The notes under the pieces were generated by a model that was given only the letters and a program-made list of their open reading frames with translations, searched no databases and had not been told where the DNA came from. Shown in pieces: positions 11,541-23,133 of a stretch of DNA of 64,000 nucleotides. A program made the translations under genes and the position numbers. Each line of letters starts with the position of its first letter. Within the stretch, counting starts at the first letter, position 1. The stretch is taken from NCBI GenBank assembly GCA_002104935.1, contig MCGT01000001.1, forward strand, positions 1,726,260-1,790,259, in the 5' to 3' direction. Source of the DNA: Hesseltinella vesiculosa. Taxonomy: Eukaryota > Mucoromycota > Mucoromycetes > Mucorales > Cunninghamellaceae.

Positions 11541-13743
11541 TTAATCGCGTTTCAACATATCGGCATAGCTAAATGAAGGAGGTTGGGAGCCGTTGACCAG
11601 ACTAGGATCCTTGGCCCCACCGAGGACTGGGAAGCCATCCTCTTGGACGATTTCTGTAGGAGGGTTGGTGGGTGCAGTCGTCGAAACGACAGGCGAGGTG
11701 AGATTCAAAGCAGCCTTGTCTTGGGCAGGTTCTTGGGGTGGGGAAAGAGGAGGTGAGGCAGGGGCAGGCGAAGTTGACGAAACAGCAGGCTGGGCTTGCT
11801 GACCTTTCTTCACCACATCAGCGGCGGACAAGCGTTCTATTAACAGGGCAGAAACTGTCATGGGCTCGGTCTTGCCGCCAGGCAAAGGAGGGAAAAATGT
11901 ACCGGACTGGAGATCCACAGGATCTAAGGAATAAAAAGGTGAATCAGCTTTTCTAACGAGAACGCTCATGTGTTTACCTTGGGACTTTGTTTGCTTTTTC
12001 TTGCGTTGAGGAGGTCGTTGCTGCCATTTGCTATTACTGGGAGAGGCTTTGGCAGGAGGTTTTTTGGCGTCAGGGGAGGTGGGCTGGGCTCGCCGACGTT
12101 GGTCATGATGCGGCTTTTCGAGTTTTTGTTTTTGAGTAGGCCATGAAGGAGAGGCAGGTGGATCTGCACTACGCGTGTCTTGGTCTCGGTGGGGTGGTGG
12201 TTGTGGTTTGGAGGACGAAGAGGGTGGAGAGCCGTCGGTCGAGGAGGGGCCATCCTGACGGTTGGGAGATACGTCGTGAGGTTGGTGGTGTTTTGGTGGC
12301 GCAGAAGCACGGTTCTCGGCAGGGGCAGCGGGGGAGTCATGGGGAGGGGAGGCGGTGTTGGCGGAAGCATGGGCATGATGGGGAGACGTGGCTGTGGGAG
12401 TGGTGGGTGAGGACGATGAGGTCAGATGACCGGGTAGGGTGTTGGGGCGGCGATAATACCTTGACGTGGGGTTCGACTGCGATTGCTTCAAAGAAGGATC
12501 TCTATAGCGCTGAAAGGCGGCAGGCTGTTTTTGGGTATGGTACACATATTGGTTATAATTGTTGGTGGTGTAATAATTGTTGCGCTGTCCTTGACGTTGG
12601 TAGTGATACTGGCCACGGCCGTAGCCCATGTAATTTCCATTGCCGCGTTGAGGTGGGTACATTTGTCGTTGCTGGTGATGGGGTTTATGGTACTGCTGTT
12701 GCGGGAATGGTTGCTGGAATGGATGTTGTTGTTGCTGCTGCTGCTGCTGCTGACGTAACACAGCCTTGCGTGCTTGGCTGCCATTTGCAATGAGAAAAAA
12801 AAAGTCAGCGTGATTGTTCTTTTTTATGACTGCCATCGATTACATGTCGCCCACTAATGATTCCGACTTGATACGAGCAGCCACAGGATGATCTTTAAAG
12901 GATTGGCCACGGACCACCGAGTACATTTTCAAAGCATCGTCTTCGGTAGCCACTGTTAGATACCACATGTTGCCGAGTTCTTGTTTCATGGTTTGGACAG
13001 GCGGAGCTTGGATGGCTTGTAAGAACTCCGTTAATTCCTAATAGAAAAAGCTCGGGTGAGTTGCAAAAAAAAAAAAAAAAAAAAAAAAAGAGGTCGGATG
13101 ATACCTGTTCTGTAGCCTCAGGCAGGTCTCTTAAAATGACGGTGGTACGTTGCATGGAGATGTTGGGCTTGACCTTGACTCCGGTTGGGTCGACAATCAC
13201 ATGGGAAGATTGGCGCAAAGTGTCGACGAGGAATTGCGGGCTTGTCGTCATTTCCATGACCCGCTTAAATTTAGCAATGACGGCAATAGGTACATACAAA
13301 TCATCATCCATTTGGGACACTAAAAAAAAAAAGAGGTGTGTAAGGAGAATGGTTCAATATGATTTTTTCATTTTTACCAAGAAAGGCATCCTTGACCAAA
13401 TTTTGCCTGGAGAAGTAATATTCCAATTGGCGCTGGAGTTTGATTTGTGAATAGTTTCCTACCACACGTAAAATAGCGTTGAGTGAATGCAATGATTATG
13501 ACATAAAAGTGAAAAAAAAAAAAAAAAAAAAGAATGACGAAAGAGCGGATGATTACCTTGGCTGTGGGTGGCTGCGGTAGGAGCTTGCGAGAAAGGAGAG
13601 GTGGAATATTGAGATGAATCGGGAGGCAAGGTCGAGTCTAGAGAGTGAGCGATGGCGGCGGGTGGATCTAAAGGGGTACCTGACAATGATAAATGAGGTG
13701 AAGCGGTATGTTCAACTTGAGGTAAAGGATTCACAGTCGTCAT
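11541..13743 (-). CDS. La-related protein of LARP4 type
   Basis: Predicted cytoplasmic poly(A)/mRNA-binding translation or stability factor. Exons near 13743-13560, 13475-13380, 13320-13100, 13035-12840 and 12780-11541. Residues roughly 65-140 are a La motif (LQRQLEYYFSRQNLVKDAFL, then DDLYVPIAVIAKFKRV), directly followed by a LARP4-style RRM (RTTVILRDLPEATEQE ... MWYLTVATEDDALKMY ... VAARIKSES). The long C-terminal part is low-complexity: a poly-Gln stretch encoded by a CTG/CAG run at about 12,727-12,752, then Gln/His/Pro/Ser-rich sequence with basic patches, and a short conserved-looking PVDLQSGTFFPPLPGG near 11,870-11,935. The start is the first ATG at 13743. Identity rests on the La motif plus RRM; exon edges are approximate. 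Confidence 0.88.
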
Positions 13744-14903
13744 TGGTGAGATGGTTGTGTTCTTCTAGACGAGAATATAAAGAGAATAAAAAAAAACAAA
13801 TCAAAAGACTGATAAAAAAAAAGGGGGAATAAATAAAAAAAAAAAAGGAATGTTTTAGGATTAAAGAATCGAGACGTAAACCAACAGTTTCGATTCAATA
13901 ACCAAGTAATGAAGAGACAAGGAGCAGATAGCAGTAATAAACAGGTAATTATATAAAAGGTTCTATTACGATGAGAAAAAGATGCTCAAACAACAACAAA
14001 AAAAAAAAAAGAAGACAAAAAAAGGAGAGCCTATTTTTTTTTTTTTTTTGGGCCCAGAGTCTTGCAACCTGCATCGCGCCAACGACAATAAAAACAAAGT
14101 AGACAGTTTTTTTCCACGGGCCAAGCTCGAAGATCACGTGCAACGTCCTTTTTAAAAAGCCTCTTTCCGTTCCTTAACCTACACCTCTGGAAAAATAAGA
14201 CTTTGCCATGTTTATTTTGTTGAAAAATTACCCAACGCGTGCCCAAGCAGTACCCAGCCCAGAAAATCAAAATTGACGACATTCTATTATAACCCTGAAC
14301 TGTGAGAAGCGGTGAGTGTGCTATAGCCTGATAAATTCCAGACAGCGCGAATTGTATGGAACGGCTATTGATGAAGCGCCCTGGACAGGAGGCACGATGG
14401 TCAAATCTTCTAGATTCTACTCGAGGCAATTAAAAGGAGGACAAAAACTCAGTTCATCAGACCTTGAACTTTGTGGATTGTTGCAGTCCAAGGGAGCTGC
14501 GTGCGTGTCATAGCCAGTGAATGACCGATCCGGGTGACGCGCATAACGGTGAACAAGGCACAGGGTCCTCCACCACAATTGCATGCTGGTGTCATTCGCC
14601 GACAGTGCATATTTTGCAATTTTTCTCTTAATCTCCTCCAACGTTGGTCTCCAATATCTCGCTCCAAGTGCATTCGACAGCGATTCAAGAGTTAGGCTTA
14701 GCGATTACAGCATTGCATGGCGTCATATTGAGCATTAATTTAGGCTCTCTCAGCAAGGAAGAAGCAAAACAAAAAGGCGTGCAAAAAAAAAAAAAAAAAG
14801 GCTGGTGGCTCTTTTCCCCCTTTTTAGGAAACTGTCCAATCATTGGCTACCTTTTTTTCTCCACACTTCCCTCTTTCTTTCTCTCTGTTTCCATTTTATT
14901 GAC
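13744..14903. other. Divergent spacer between LARP4-like gene and PP5
   Basis: About 1.16 kb with long A and T runs. The central part (14449-14690) holds a decayed helicase fragment listed separately. The right 80 bp carry an inverted CCAAT pair, TCCAATCATTGG at about 14837-14848, followed by a pyrimidine-rich tract up to the PP5 start; this is likely the PP5 core promoter. Confidence 0.5.
14417..14690 (-). pseudogene. PIF1/Helitron-type helicase remnant
   Basis: One frame of the minus strand contains the motif WTATIHKVQGL, which matches motif VI-region sequence of PIF1-family helicases (A-x-TIHK-x-QGxT), followed by a stop and, in the next frame positions, residues resembling the trailing VxxDL..ASSR segment. 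Only about 80 codons are recognisable, no other helicase motif is present, and stops and shifts break the frame. Probably a relic of a Helitron or PIF1-carrying element. Not an active gene. Confidence 0.45.
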
Positions 14904-17061
14904 ATGACAGCAAGTTCAGACGAAATCAAGATCAAGGCTGACCAATCTAAAGATGCCGCTAATGCGTTATTCAAAGGTAAAATGCCCACAAACAATTGCT
15001 TCATGGCTTCCATGTTCTTTTTTATTTCACAGAAAAAAAATTCAAAGAAGCCATTGAAAAGTACACGGAAGCCATCGAATTGCACCCTGTCTCCACCTAT
15101 TACACCAATCGTGCCTTTTGCCATATTAAATTAGAGGCTTATGGCTATGCTATTACGTAAAGATCTTCTGCTTCTTACCATTGCCAAGCATGCTCATTCT
15201 CCCCTACTAATGTTATGTTATTTTTCCTTACAGCGATGCTGAATCCGCTTTGGCTTTAGATCCTACCTTGACAAAGGCAAATTATCGACGTGCGTCTGCC
15301 AACATGGCCCTGGGTAAATTCAAGGAAGCCCTGAAAGATCTCAAAGTGGTGCGTTGCTGGCCATCTCTGTCATTATCAAGACTTATTCTCACCCCCCCTT
15401 TTTTTTTAGGTGTCCAAACGTGCTCCTGGCGACAAGGATGCAAAGCAAAAGTTGGATGAGTGTGCCAAAATCGTCAAGCGTATTGAATTTGAAAAAGCCA
15501 TCGAGGTATAGCTGCCAAGGACTCAGTGTCGTTTACCTTCTAAATCCCTATTATTTTGATAGGCTGACAATGATCAACCTAGCATTGCCGATACTTTGGA
15601 TCTCGCTGCCATGAGTAGGTGCTTCTCTGCTCGTCAACAATCAGTATCATGACAGCCTAATTTATATTTCATCTATAGCTGTGGAAGATGCTTATGATGG
15701 CCCTCACATCAAGAATGATACCATTGACGAAGAATTTGTAACCAAGATGGTTGATCGATTCAAGGAGCAAAAAAAGATTCACAAAAAATACGCATTCATG
15801 GCAAGTCCAAGGATCAGAGGGGAAAAGCGCACATGGCTGACCTTTGGATTTCTTGTTTTTTTTTTTAGATCATCATGGCTGTACGAAAAATGATGCGTGA
15901 AGCCCCCTCGTTGATTGATGTTCAAGTTCCCAAGGATGGCAAATTGACCGTGTGTGGTGATGTCCATGGTAACCCGCGAGGAAAAAAAAAAAAAAAACGC
16001 GTTCTTAACCCTCTCTGGGTTTTTTTTTCTTGCTGCCTAGGCCAATTCTACGATTTCATCAACATCTTCAATTTCAACGGATTCCCTTCTAGCACACACG
16101 CTTATCTGTTCAACGGTGATTTTGTCGACCGTGGGAGCTTCTCGTTGGAAGTCATTTTGACCTTGTTTGCCTACAAATGCGTCTTCCCCGATCGTTTGTT
16201 CCTGGCCCGTGGCAACCATGAAACGGACAATATGAACAAGGTGTATGGTTTTGAGGGCGAAGTCAAGGCGAAATACAGCGAAGTGATGTTCAAGGTTAGC
16301 CTCTCTCTTTTTCTTCAAAAACGGCCCGACTCACCCTTTCTTCTGTGCTAGCTGTTCTCTGACACCTTCAATGCATTGCCGTTGGCTCATGTGATCGAAA
16401 ACAAGATCTTGGTTGTGCATGGTGGCCTGTTTTCGCGTGATGGCGTCACCTTGGATGATATTCGCAAGATTGACCGTCTGGCTCACCGTCAACCTCCCAA
16501 TGAAGGTAGACACCTCTTCACCGGCAACAAAAAAAAAAGTTGACCTTTCTTGTTTATTTCTCACAGGTCTGATGTGCGAGTTGCTGTGGTCGGACCCTCA
16601 GCCCGAACCTGGCCGAGGAGCAAGCAAACGTGGAGTGGGTGTGCAGTTTGGGCCAGATGTCACCAAAGCCTTTTTGGAGCGCAACAACTTGGACATGCTG
16701 ATCCGAAGCCACGAAGTCAAGGAAGACGGCTATGTCATTGAACATGACGGCAAATGTGTGACAGTGTTCTCAGCCCCCAATTACTGGTAAATACATATCA
16801 CGGTTCCCATCTAAAAAATGAAGTGGGTGTCTCATATATATTTATTTTTTTTCAAATAGTGATTCGGTTGGCAACAAGGGTGCCTTGATTAACATCACAC
16901 CAGATATGAAATTAGACTACAAGACTTTTGAAGCCGTGGTAAGTGGAGCATGTTTCGCTTGGACGTTGTTTTTTTTTCTTGCTGACTCTTTTCAATAGCC
17001 TCACCCTCAAGTGCGACCCATGCAATATGCCAGTCAGTTCAGCGGCCTCTTTGGCATGTAA
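14904..17061 (+). CDS. PPT1: Serine/threonine protein phosphatase 5 (TPR-PP5, Ppt1)
   Basis: Hsp90-associated metal-dependent phosphatase. Eleven or so exons. The N-terminal 110 residues form three TPRs ([19 protein letters not shown], split by an intron; [20 protein letters not shown]). The linker contains the PP5-specific stretch ending KKYAFM. The catalytic core has all metal and phosphate motifs: GDVHG (spliced), GDFVDRG, RGNHE, VVHGG, then HEV and SAPNYCD, the last split by an intron at 16788. The C terminus is [19 protein letters not shown], close to the PP5 consensus. The start at 14904 is the first ATG after the promoter-like tract. One intron (15970-16040) carries a 15-A run, and others carry T runs before the acceptor. 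Confidence 0.96.
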
Positions 17062-17330
17062 AATAGAATCCTCTCCCTTTTTTTTTTTTTCTTGCCTCCT
17101 TCTGATCTCATTCAAGCATCCCCTGCAAGCCCTCAGATCAAGAAAGAAAAAAAATGATTCCTCATCACTCGCATTTTCTTGGTTTAGGGTATCCCAAAAT
17201 ATTAATTAATACACAGTTTCTGTAAAAAGATCGTTCTTGATTATTGGAAGAGCGGGAAAAAAAGGAGACAACGATGAAGGCGTACAAGAAAATAGGATCG
17301 AGGACGGGGTTTGCATGTTGTTTCTTGATT

Positions 17331-18158
17331 TCAAGCGGTCGAGGAAGGGTGACCAGGCAACGAAAGCCAGTGAATAGCGGTATCTCTCAAGGTATCAACA
17401 GGGATCATTTTTGGATAGCGAAAGGACAAGAGGGTGGGACGGTTGGGTTGGTGGTGCCATGGCCTCCTGGCCCACCAAGTCTTGCAACGGGCCAGATAGC
17501 CTGGTGGAGGCGGAGGCGGAGGGTCGGCAAACAGCTGGACCGGACCAAAGTAGCTAGCGGATGCACGTTCGGGCAAGGAGGGAGCTAAGCCGGCACCACT
17601 GTTGCTCTCAAGAGTGATGATCGAGTCCTTGTTACGCTGCTGGCGCGATTGCATAGAGGAGGGCGAGAATGAGGAGGAGGAGGACGGGGTGCAGATGGAT
17701 GAAAACAACACAGAGCTCAATTCGCCACCGCCGTTGGCAAGGCCATTCTGGACCAGCTGCCATTTTTGCTGCCGATAGGTGGTTATCACGTCTGGATGGT
17801 CGCTGTCGTCCTCTTCCACAGACACGTCGTCTGCCGTAGGCTCTTCAAGGACAATAAGATCGCTGGGGAAGCTGGGTTTTTCGAGTAAAATCAGGCTGTC
17901 GACTTGGCGTTGGCGTTCCGTTTGCAGCTGATTTTCCAATTGGATGTTTTCTTGTTGACTTTGTACATATGCCAGCACCCGATTGGCTTTCAGTGGGCCG
18001 TCTTGCTAAATTTTAAGAGAAGGGGTGAGTTCCTGCAGAGCTGGCTCGTTGAACAGTGAAAATCTTGCCTGGTGCAGCCGTAAATTATGAGTGGTCAAAG
18101 GTAAGTGACAATAAGTGGAAGACGTAGAGGCATGATTGAATGAACTAGAAGCAGCCAT
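17331..18158 (-). CDS. Unrecognised coiled-coil and proline-rich protein with a GC-AG intron
   Basis: Two exons: 18069-18158 and 17331-18005. The start MAASSSFNH is clear. Residues about 40-60 form a short Gln/Glu-rich coiled coil (VQSQQENIQLENQLQ), followed by an acidic segment (ADDVSVEEDDSDHPD), a Ser-rich run (SSSSSFSPSSMQSRQQ) and a PPPPPPP run; the C terminus is basic with several Trp. I do not recognise the family. The intron boundary reads CAG then GCAAGA at 18063-18068 and ends TTTAG at 18006; without splicing the frame stops inside the intron and no GT donor fits. It lies tail-side next to PP5 (convergent). Confidence 0.6.
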
Positions 18159-18636
18159 GATCTAGCTCATGACATAAAGAGAGCAAAAAAAAAAAAAAGA
18201 GAAACTGAAAAATGTAGACCGAAAAAAGAAGGTGAAAAATCCTGGGTTCACGCGAAACATTTTGACAAAGAATAAGGAGACGTTTGAACAATAACATTGC
18301 AGCATTTTGTTTGTTTGGTTATTGTGTGCATATGTTGGATTTCTCCCTCTTTTCTTCCATTTTCCTGGATTCCCCTCCTCTATTCAGCGTTGTCCTGCCC
18401 TGGCGCTATTTTAATTGACAAACAGAAATGGAGCCTCCTCACACTTTTTTTACTGAGTTGGGGATTACGACAGCGAATGATATCTTCACCATGCAATGCT
18501 ATTGTTAGCATGACAAAAAAAAAAGTTTCAGTTGCACCAAAGGGCGCAGTTTCTTCTTCTCATGCAGTGTGCACTCTCCCCAGGATTTTTTTTTTTTTGG
18601 GCAGACTATTTATTCATATTTACATGAAGGTGAAGA
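18159..18636. other. Spacer, no gene
   Basis: Upstream region of the 17.3-18.2 kb gene and 3' flank of the STIMATE-family gene. A-rich and T-rich runs only; no coding or RNA feature seen. Confidence 0.4.
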
Positions 18637-19708
18637 TCAACGTGGTGAAGAGGGTGGTGAGATATCGACATGACGCTTGATATCGGGGGGCACAATGGGC
18701 TGTAATGAGGAGGACAGCGAAATGGCATCCTGGTCAAGAGCCTGCGGGTGAAAAAAAGAGGAAGGTGCGAGTGGAGCATTGTCGTCCTCGTTTTCTGGGT
18801 GCCAGGTCAAAGACTCGTCATCATCATCTTCTTCGTAAATGGGTATCAAGACGTCTTCGTCCAAGGCGTCGTCCAAATAAATGGGAGTACGCAGCGAGTT
18901 GTGTTTAACAATGGTATCGATGATCCAGAACTGCATAATGTTCATGACCAAGGGAAAGCTAGTTAACCGAAAATTGGGGTCAGTCATGAAAAAAATGAGT
19001 GGAGCGCAGGCTTACATCAACATGACAAAGACGGCTTGCATTTTTGGATGCCCCATCCAGCTAAGGATCCAAGCACCGACTGTTTCCAACCAAGGACAAA
19101 GGCTGAACAACAACAGCACCACACACTTCATGAGAATCAGGCACACAAGATAAAGCCCCAGTTGCTTGGCCCACCTTCGCAATTGTTTCCGAAAAGGCGG
19201 CGTCCCATACACGCCAGTCTGGAAACCAGAGTGGCCTAGCTGCCTTAAAAGCCGTTGCCCATTCTCTAAAAACAACCAAAGAAGGGCTGTACCCAGTGTA
19301 GTATCGACAAAGATATGGAGCCAATACCTATTTACGGAAACCCAATGAGTTTGCTTGATAAAAAAAAAAGAAACGAGCTGCTTACCATACACAGGCATTG
19401 GTTACCTCTTTTTCTGGTACGGACCGGCCCGATAAGTAAGACAAGAGTAAATTAAGACTGTGAATGACAAATCCACCCACCACTTGTTTGGAAACATCAA
19501 ATCCCCTAGCAAGTTTATAAAAATAAAGGGTGTGAGAATGGGCTGTTTTCGTTTTGTCGTTAGTTTACCAAGTTCGAAAAGGTCGCTGTGGCTGTTCTCG
19601 TTGTCGTTTTAGCAAAAGAGTGGAAAAGGCTATACCGGCCAGGCACAGTTGCACGGCAATGCCAAAAGAATCTAGCAACTGGCACTGCTGTTGATCATCA
19701 GGTGACAT
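18637..19708 (-). CDS. STIMATE/TMEM110-family (vacuolar membrane protein, yeast YPL162C-like) protein
   Basis: Multi-pass membrane protein; the animal homologue tethers ER to plasma membrane for STIM signalling, the yeast homologue is vacuolar. Four or five exons. The start at 19708 (MSPDDQQQCQLLD) leads into a first hydrophobic helix (SFGIAVQLCLAGIAFSTLLL), then GGFVIHSLNLLLSYL, the family signature YWLHIFVDTTLGTALLWLFL, a basic loop, LGLYLVCLILMKCVVLLL, and a last helix near PLVMNIMQFWIIDTIVKHNS. The C-terminal tail is acidic (IYEEDDDDESL) and Ser/Pro-rich. Divergent from the bS18m gene over 172 bp. Confidence 0.82.
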
Positions 19709-19880
19709 TTGCAATGGTGCCAAGGAAAGATAAAAGAAAAAGAGGTGAATGAAATGCCAACGAATCTCAATTCTTGATGGAAAAATGCCGTGCGGGCCGA
19801 CAAAAAGCCACACTGGCTGGCTGCTTTTTTGTTTTTCTTTTTTTCTCCCTTTTGTTTCCCCTCCCCCTTTTACCAAAAGA
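19709..19880. promoter_or_regulatory. Shared divergent promoter, STIMATE-family gene and bS18m
   Basis: Only 172 bp separate the two start codons. The segment holds a T-rich run (about 19,826-19,871) just upstream of the bS18m ATG on the plus strand. No TATA box is obvious. Confidence 0.4.
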
Positions 19881-20627
19881 ATGTTACGAGCCTTTGCTAA
19901 ACAAAGTGTCTGCTCTCGATTGGCACTTCAACAATCCTCTCAACGTACCTTTGTTACCTCCCAACTTGTGCAAAATGAACAGCCCTCGGGCCAAAAGAGT
20001 AAGACACCCCTCGACAGGCATACCTGGCATATCCATGTTTTTGACATGCCATCTTATGACTTGTTTTTTTTTTTTTCTTGTAGACATTCAACAAGCTACT
20101 CTGGCTATTTTGAGCAGCACCGTAGCCAGTATGTCTCTGTTTATTTTGCATCAGAATTCCAATCAACTGACTCTTTTTTATAAAAAAAAAAATAGAGGAC
20201 AAAGCAAAACCCACCCAAGAAGGAGGACAACGATACCAGAAATATCATCGTGCTGGCGATATCTACCATCCTGAAGACTTGAACGATGCCCGATATCAAT
20301 CACAGTTACGTCGTCAGCGCAACACACTCAACAAACCCACCCAAGATCCCTTCAACGTTCTTGGCTTAAACCCCCTCCACGAATACAAAAACTACCGCCT
20401 GTTATCGAACTTTGTCTCGGACATTGGCAAGATCTTGCCCCGTGAAAAGACTGGTAAGCCACCTATTATGTTGAGATGAACCCCTTTCTCATCAACCTAT
20501 TTCATTGTTTGTAGGTTTGACTGCCAAAAACCAACGAAAACTAGCCAAAGCCATCAAACGTGCGCGAGCCATGGGCTTGATGTCCACCACCAGCAAAGAT
20601 CCTCACCGATTCAGCACTCGTTTTTAA
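19881..20627 (+). CDS. Mitochondrial small-subunit ribosomal protein bS18m
   Basis: Ribosomal protein S18 of the mitochondrial 37S subunit. Four or five exons. The N terminus MLRAFAKQSVCSRLALQQSS is basic with no acids, a mitochondrial targeting sequence. The S18 core is clear in the third and fourth coding exons: KNYRLLSNFVSDIGKILPRE and, after an intron at 20453-20515, TGLTAKNQRKLAKAIKRAR then AMGLM, the region that contacts 16S-like rRNA and bS6. Ends STRF. A tiny exon (about 20083-20110, DIQQATLAILSSTVA) joins presequence and core. Confidence 0.9.
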
Positions 20628-21009
20628 TTTAGTACGCATTCTTTTCATCCAGTAAAATAAAAGGTCATTGTAACATAGAAATGAAGAAGCGAAATGGCGC
20701 TGCAACCTCACTGAATCGCCTACAAAAGAGAAATGGCCATGGTTAAAAACGTACAGCTGTCAGAGGGCTGTGGCCGAGCTAGAGTGACGCACAGGCTCAT
20801 GCAAAAAGCTGGACCTCGGCTGAGGTGGTAGGAAGGAATGGTCCTTACTTTAGGCTGGGGGATTATAGGACCCAAAGCATACAGTCATTGACATAGACCC
20901 GGCAGGGCAGATTTTGCCACCTGACCTGGCCAAAAGCCAGATCGCCCCACGGCATTCTTTGCTATTCAAAAATGGTGTAGGCACCCGCTGCCAAAGATAT
21001 GCATGATGC

Positions 21010-21040
<31 letters not shown>

Positions 21041-22206
21041 ATGATACTGAAAAAATCAGGTTGGTTGATGAAGGTTGCCCTGCCAACTCTCCATTCGTTT
21101 CGTTTTGGCCCCTCCGATTTCTCAGCTAAAACAAATGGAAAATCGGCCATTTTCACTAGGGGACCCCCCAGACGATCTGATCAAAAAATCACAGCGCGAA
21201 ATTGCTTTGAACAAATTTACCCAGCATTTTGAAAACCAACACAAAATGGTGAGAAATGACTTGAATTAAAATTGGTGCTCTCCCTGACATCGGAGGGAAC
21301 ATTAAGAAGGCTGGCAATCATACACAAAAAGCGATTCGTAGGCATATGGTTTTACTTTACTCGCGCACTTCAAAATGATCTTGCGGTTCGTCCGGTTGCT
21401 CGATAGAATACCTGGAAATGCCAAAATCATGGTGGAAATCTTGTATAATATCAAAGCATTCAGAAAAAGAAAAGCTCCTTTCCCCTCTTTATTTTGCATC
21501 TTGGTTGGTATGGTGAAATTAGAGCATTTCAGGACGATTTCAAGCGCTGTGTACTGTCATGTTTGTATCCGGGAATTCTCTTAAGTGCCTTGTTTATTTG
21601 GAGGGAACTGTCCATCACACAGATCATGCAAGGACATCTGATCTTCCCGATGCTGAAGACACCGTATGGAGAGCTGCTGTACATGAAGATGGGGTTGTCC
21701 CGCAGGCTTCCGACACTACCCACTCTGGCTGAAGATGGCTCCACCTGTGAGTATCCTTTCAGTGGATTATACCGCCCTCATCGGAAAACAGGCTCAGAAG
21801 TAGAAAGGTGCCTTCTTATTGGCGCTCAGAAGGGGTGCGGGAAACTAAATCACAATCGCCGTTTTCCTTCTTTTCTGTATTTCTTTTCTTCAACTAAAAC
21901 GCGCTCCAACCGTGCTTTTTTCAGCAAGGCTGTTTACGTAAATCTATAAACATAAAGGTCAGTTCCATGTTTTCATATTGTCGTCTCCCCTTGCTCCTTT
22001 AAATGACCTGCCTTTGGGCTTTATAATTCCCCTGTGAAAGTTTTTTTTCCCTTTCCTTCCTATCACCATGACGTTAGTCTCTTTTTTTTTTACTCTTTAC
22101 GTTCTGTTTTGACCTAGTATCTCATATTTGATGTGCATACAGAGATGTCTCACTTGCATTTATTCCGTCTGTAGACAAGCTCACTCTCACAAAAAAGCCC
22201 TGGAAG
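20628..22206. other. 1.6-kb spacer with a dispersed-repeat copy
   Basis: No gene is supported. A 26-A run lies at about 21009-21034, immediately before a dispersed repeat copy (21040-21175, listed separately). The stretch 21290-21950 has several open frames but none with a recognisable family. T runs at 22040-22090 precede the small gene that starts at 22207. Confidence 0.5.
21040..21175 (+). repeat. Dispersed repeat, copy A
   Basis: This block starts ATGATACTGAAAAAATCAGG and ends near CGGCCATTTTCACTAGGGGA. It aligns along its whole length, by eye about three-quarters identical, with the reverse complement of 60110-60250 and, for its first 90 bases, with 53009-53100. It can be read as a short open frame (ILKKSGWLMK ... 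KSAIFTRG) that is similar in copy B (ILKKSCRLMK ... KSAIFVRG), so it may come from a coding part of an unknown element. Confidence 0.65.
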
Positions 22207-22798
22207 ATGGTGCGAACCAAATCGATCCCTCGCAAGCTGCTCCCCAAACGTAAGAAGCTCAAGGACACTTCTCACCTACCAGGACCTGAACTGGCAGCCA
22301 CTGGGAAGCCCCTTGAAAAAGGGATGGCAATGGCTAACGAAAAACCTACCGGCTTCGTCATGAAATACAAATGTCGATCCAAGTGCCCCATATCAACTTG
22401 TCAGCACTTTGCCAAAAAACAACGTGGAAATCTCAGGGAACAGTATCCTAAAGTCACGTTTGGTAGGGAAAGAAAAAAAAAAAGACACACAAAATGTTGG
22501 CCACTCATCTGTCGCTAAGTCACTAAATGGATGTGTTTAAAAAATAGTTCAAACTTACAGAATACTTGGCCAAGGCTGGCATCGTCTCCCCAATGAAGAG
22601 GTCAGGTCTAACTTGCATAAAAGGCGTAGTCAATCAAGACTAATGCGGGTTTTTTTTGTAAACAGCCTTACGATGACGCTTCGGATTGTCGTGACCTCCT
22701 GGCTACAGGTAAATGCTACAGTTTCAGAGTTTGAAGCTTATCTTTCCTTGTTTTTTTTACTCAGGTTTATGGGATGACGTGCTTTATCCGTTAGCCTA
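22207..22798 (+). CDS. Small hypothetical protein, four-exon model
   Basis: Exon 1 (22207-22462) begins MVRTKSIPRKLLPKRKKLKD and ends in phase 1 at a GTAGGG donor; exons at about 22548-22600, 22665-22710 and 22765-22798 can be joined in frame and end YPLA and TAG. The product would be about 127 residues: a very basic N terminus, a Cys-containing middle (YKCRSKCPISTCQHF) and an acidic tail (PYDDASDCRDLL). I do not recognise a family. The first ten residues resemble a histone H3 tail (RTK..RK spacing) but nothing resembling a histone fold follows. Gene status is uncertain; the splice sites of exon 2 are weak. Confidence 0.35.
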
Positions 22799-23133
22799 GC
22801 CTCGTAAGCCCTTGATTCACAGAGCCCCTTCACAATCTACCTTTACTACATATCTGCTATCAATCTTACTGAATCGTATATAACGTAATTACAAACGTAC
22901 GTTACTGTGTGTCCTGCCTCTCCCCTCCCCCTCCACCTCCAATTGACTTTTTAGCTGAATGTACCGGCATTGGACGTCCAAAATATTAAAAAAAATGAAT
23001 GAAAAAAAGTCTGCAGCTTCGGTAGGTCAGAACTCGTAAAGATGACAAAGGAATGGTACAATTTAGTCTGGGTTTGGGCCAGATAGCTTTTGTCTAGGGA
23101 AAGAAAAATTAAATGACAAGCAGTACAGGAGTT
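22799..23133. other. Spacer, no gene
   Basis: Convergent 3' flanks of the small hypothetical gene and of MTHFR; C/T-rich and A-rich tracts only. Confidence 0.4.

Noticed and set aside
12143..12793. Plus-strand open frame opposite the LARP4-like gene
   Set aside because: Shadow of low-complexity Gln/Pro/Ser codons.
22207..22462. Centromeric histone H3 (CENP-A) candidate
   Set aside because: Only the first ten residues resemble an H3 tail; no histone-fold helices follow.
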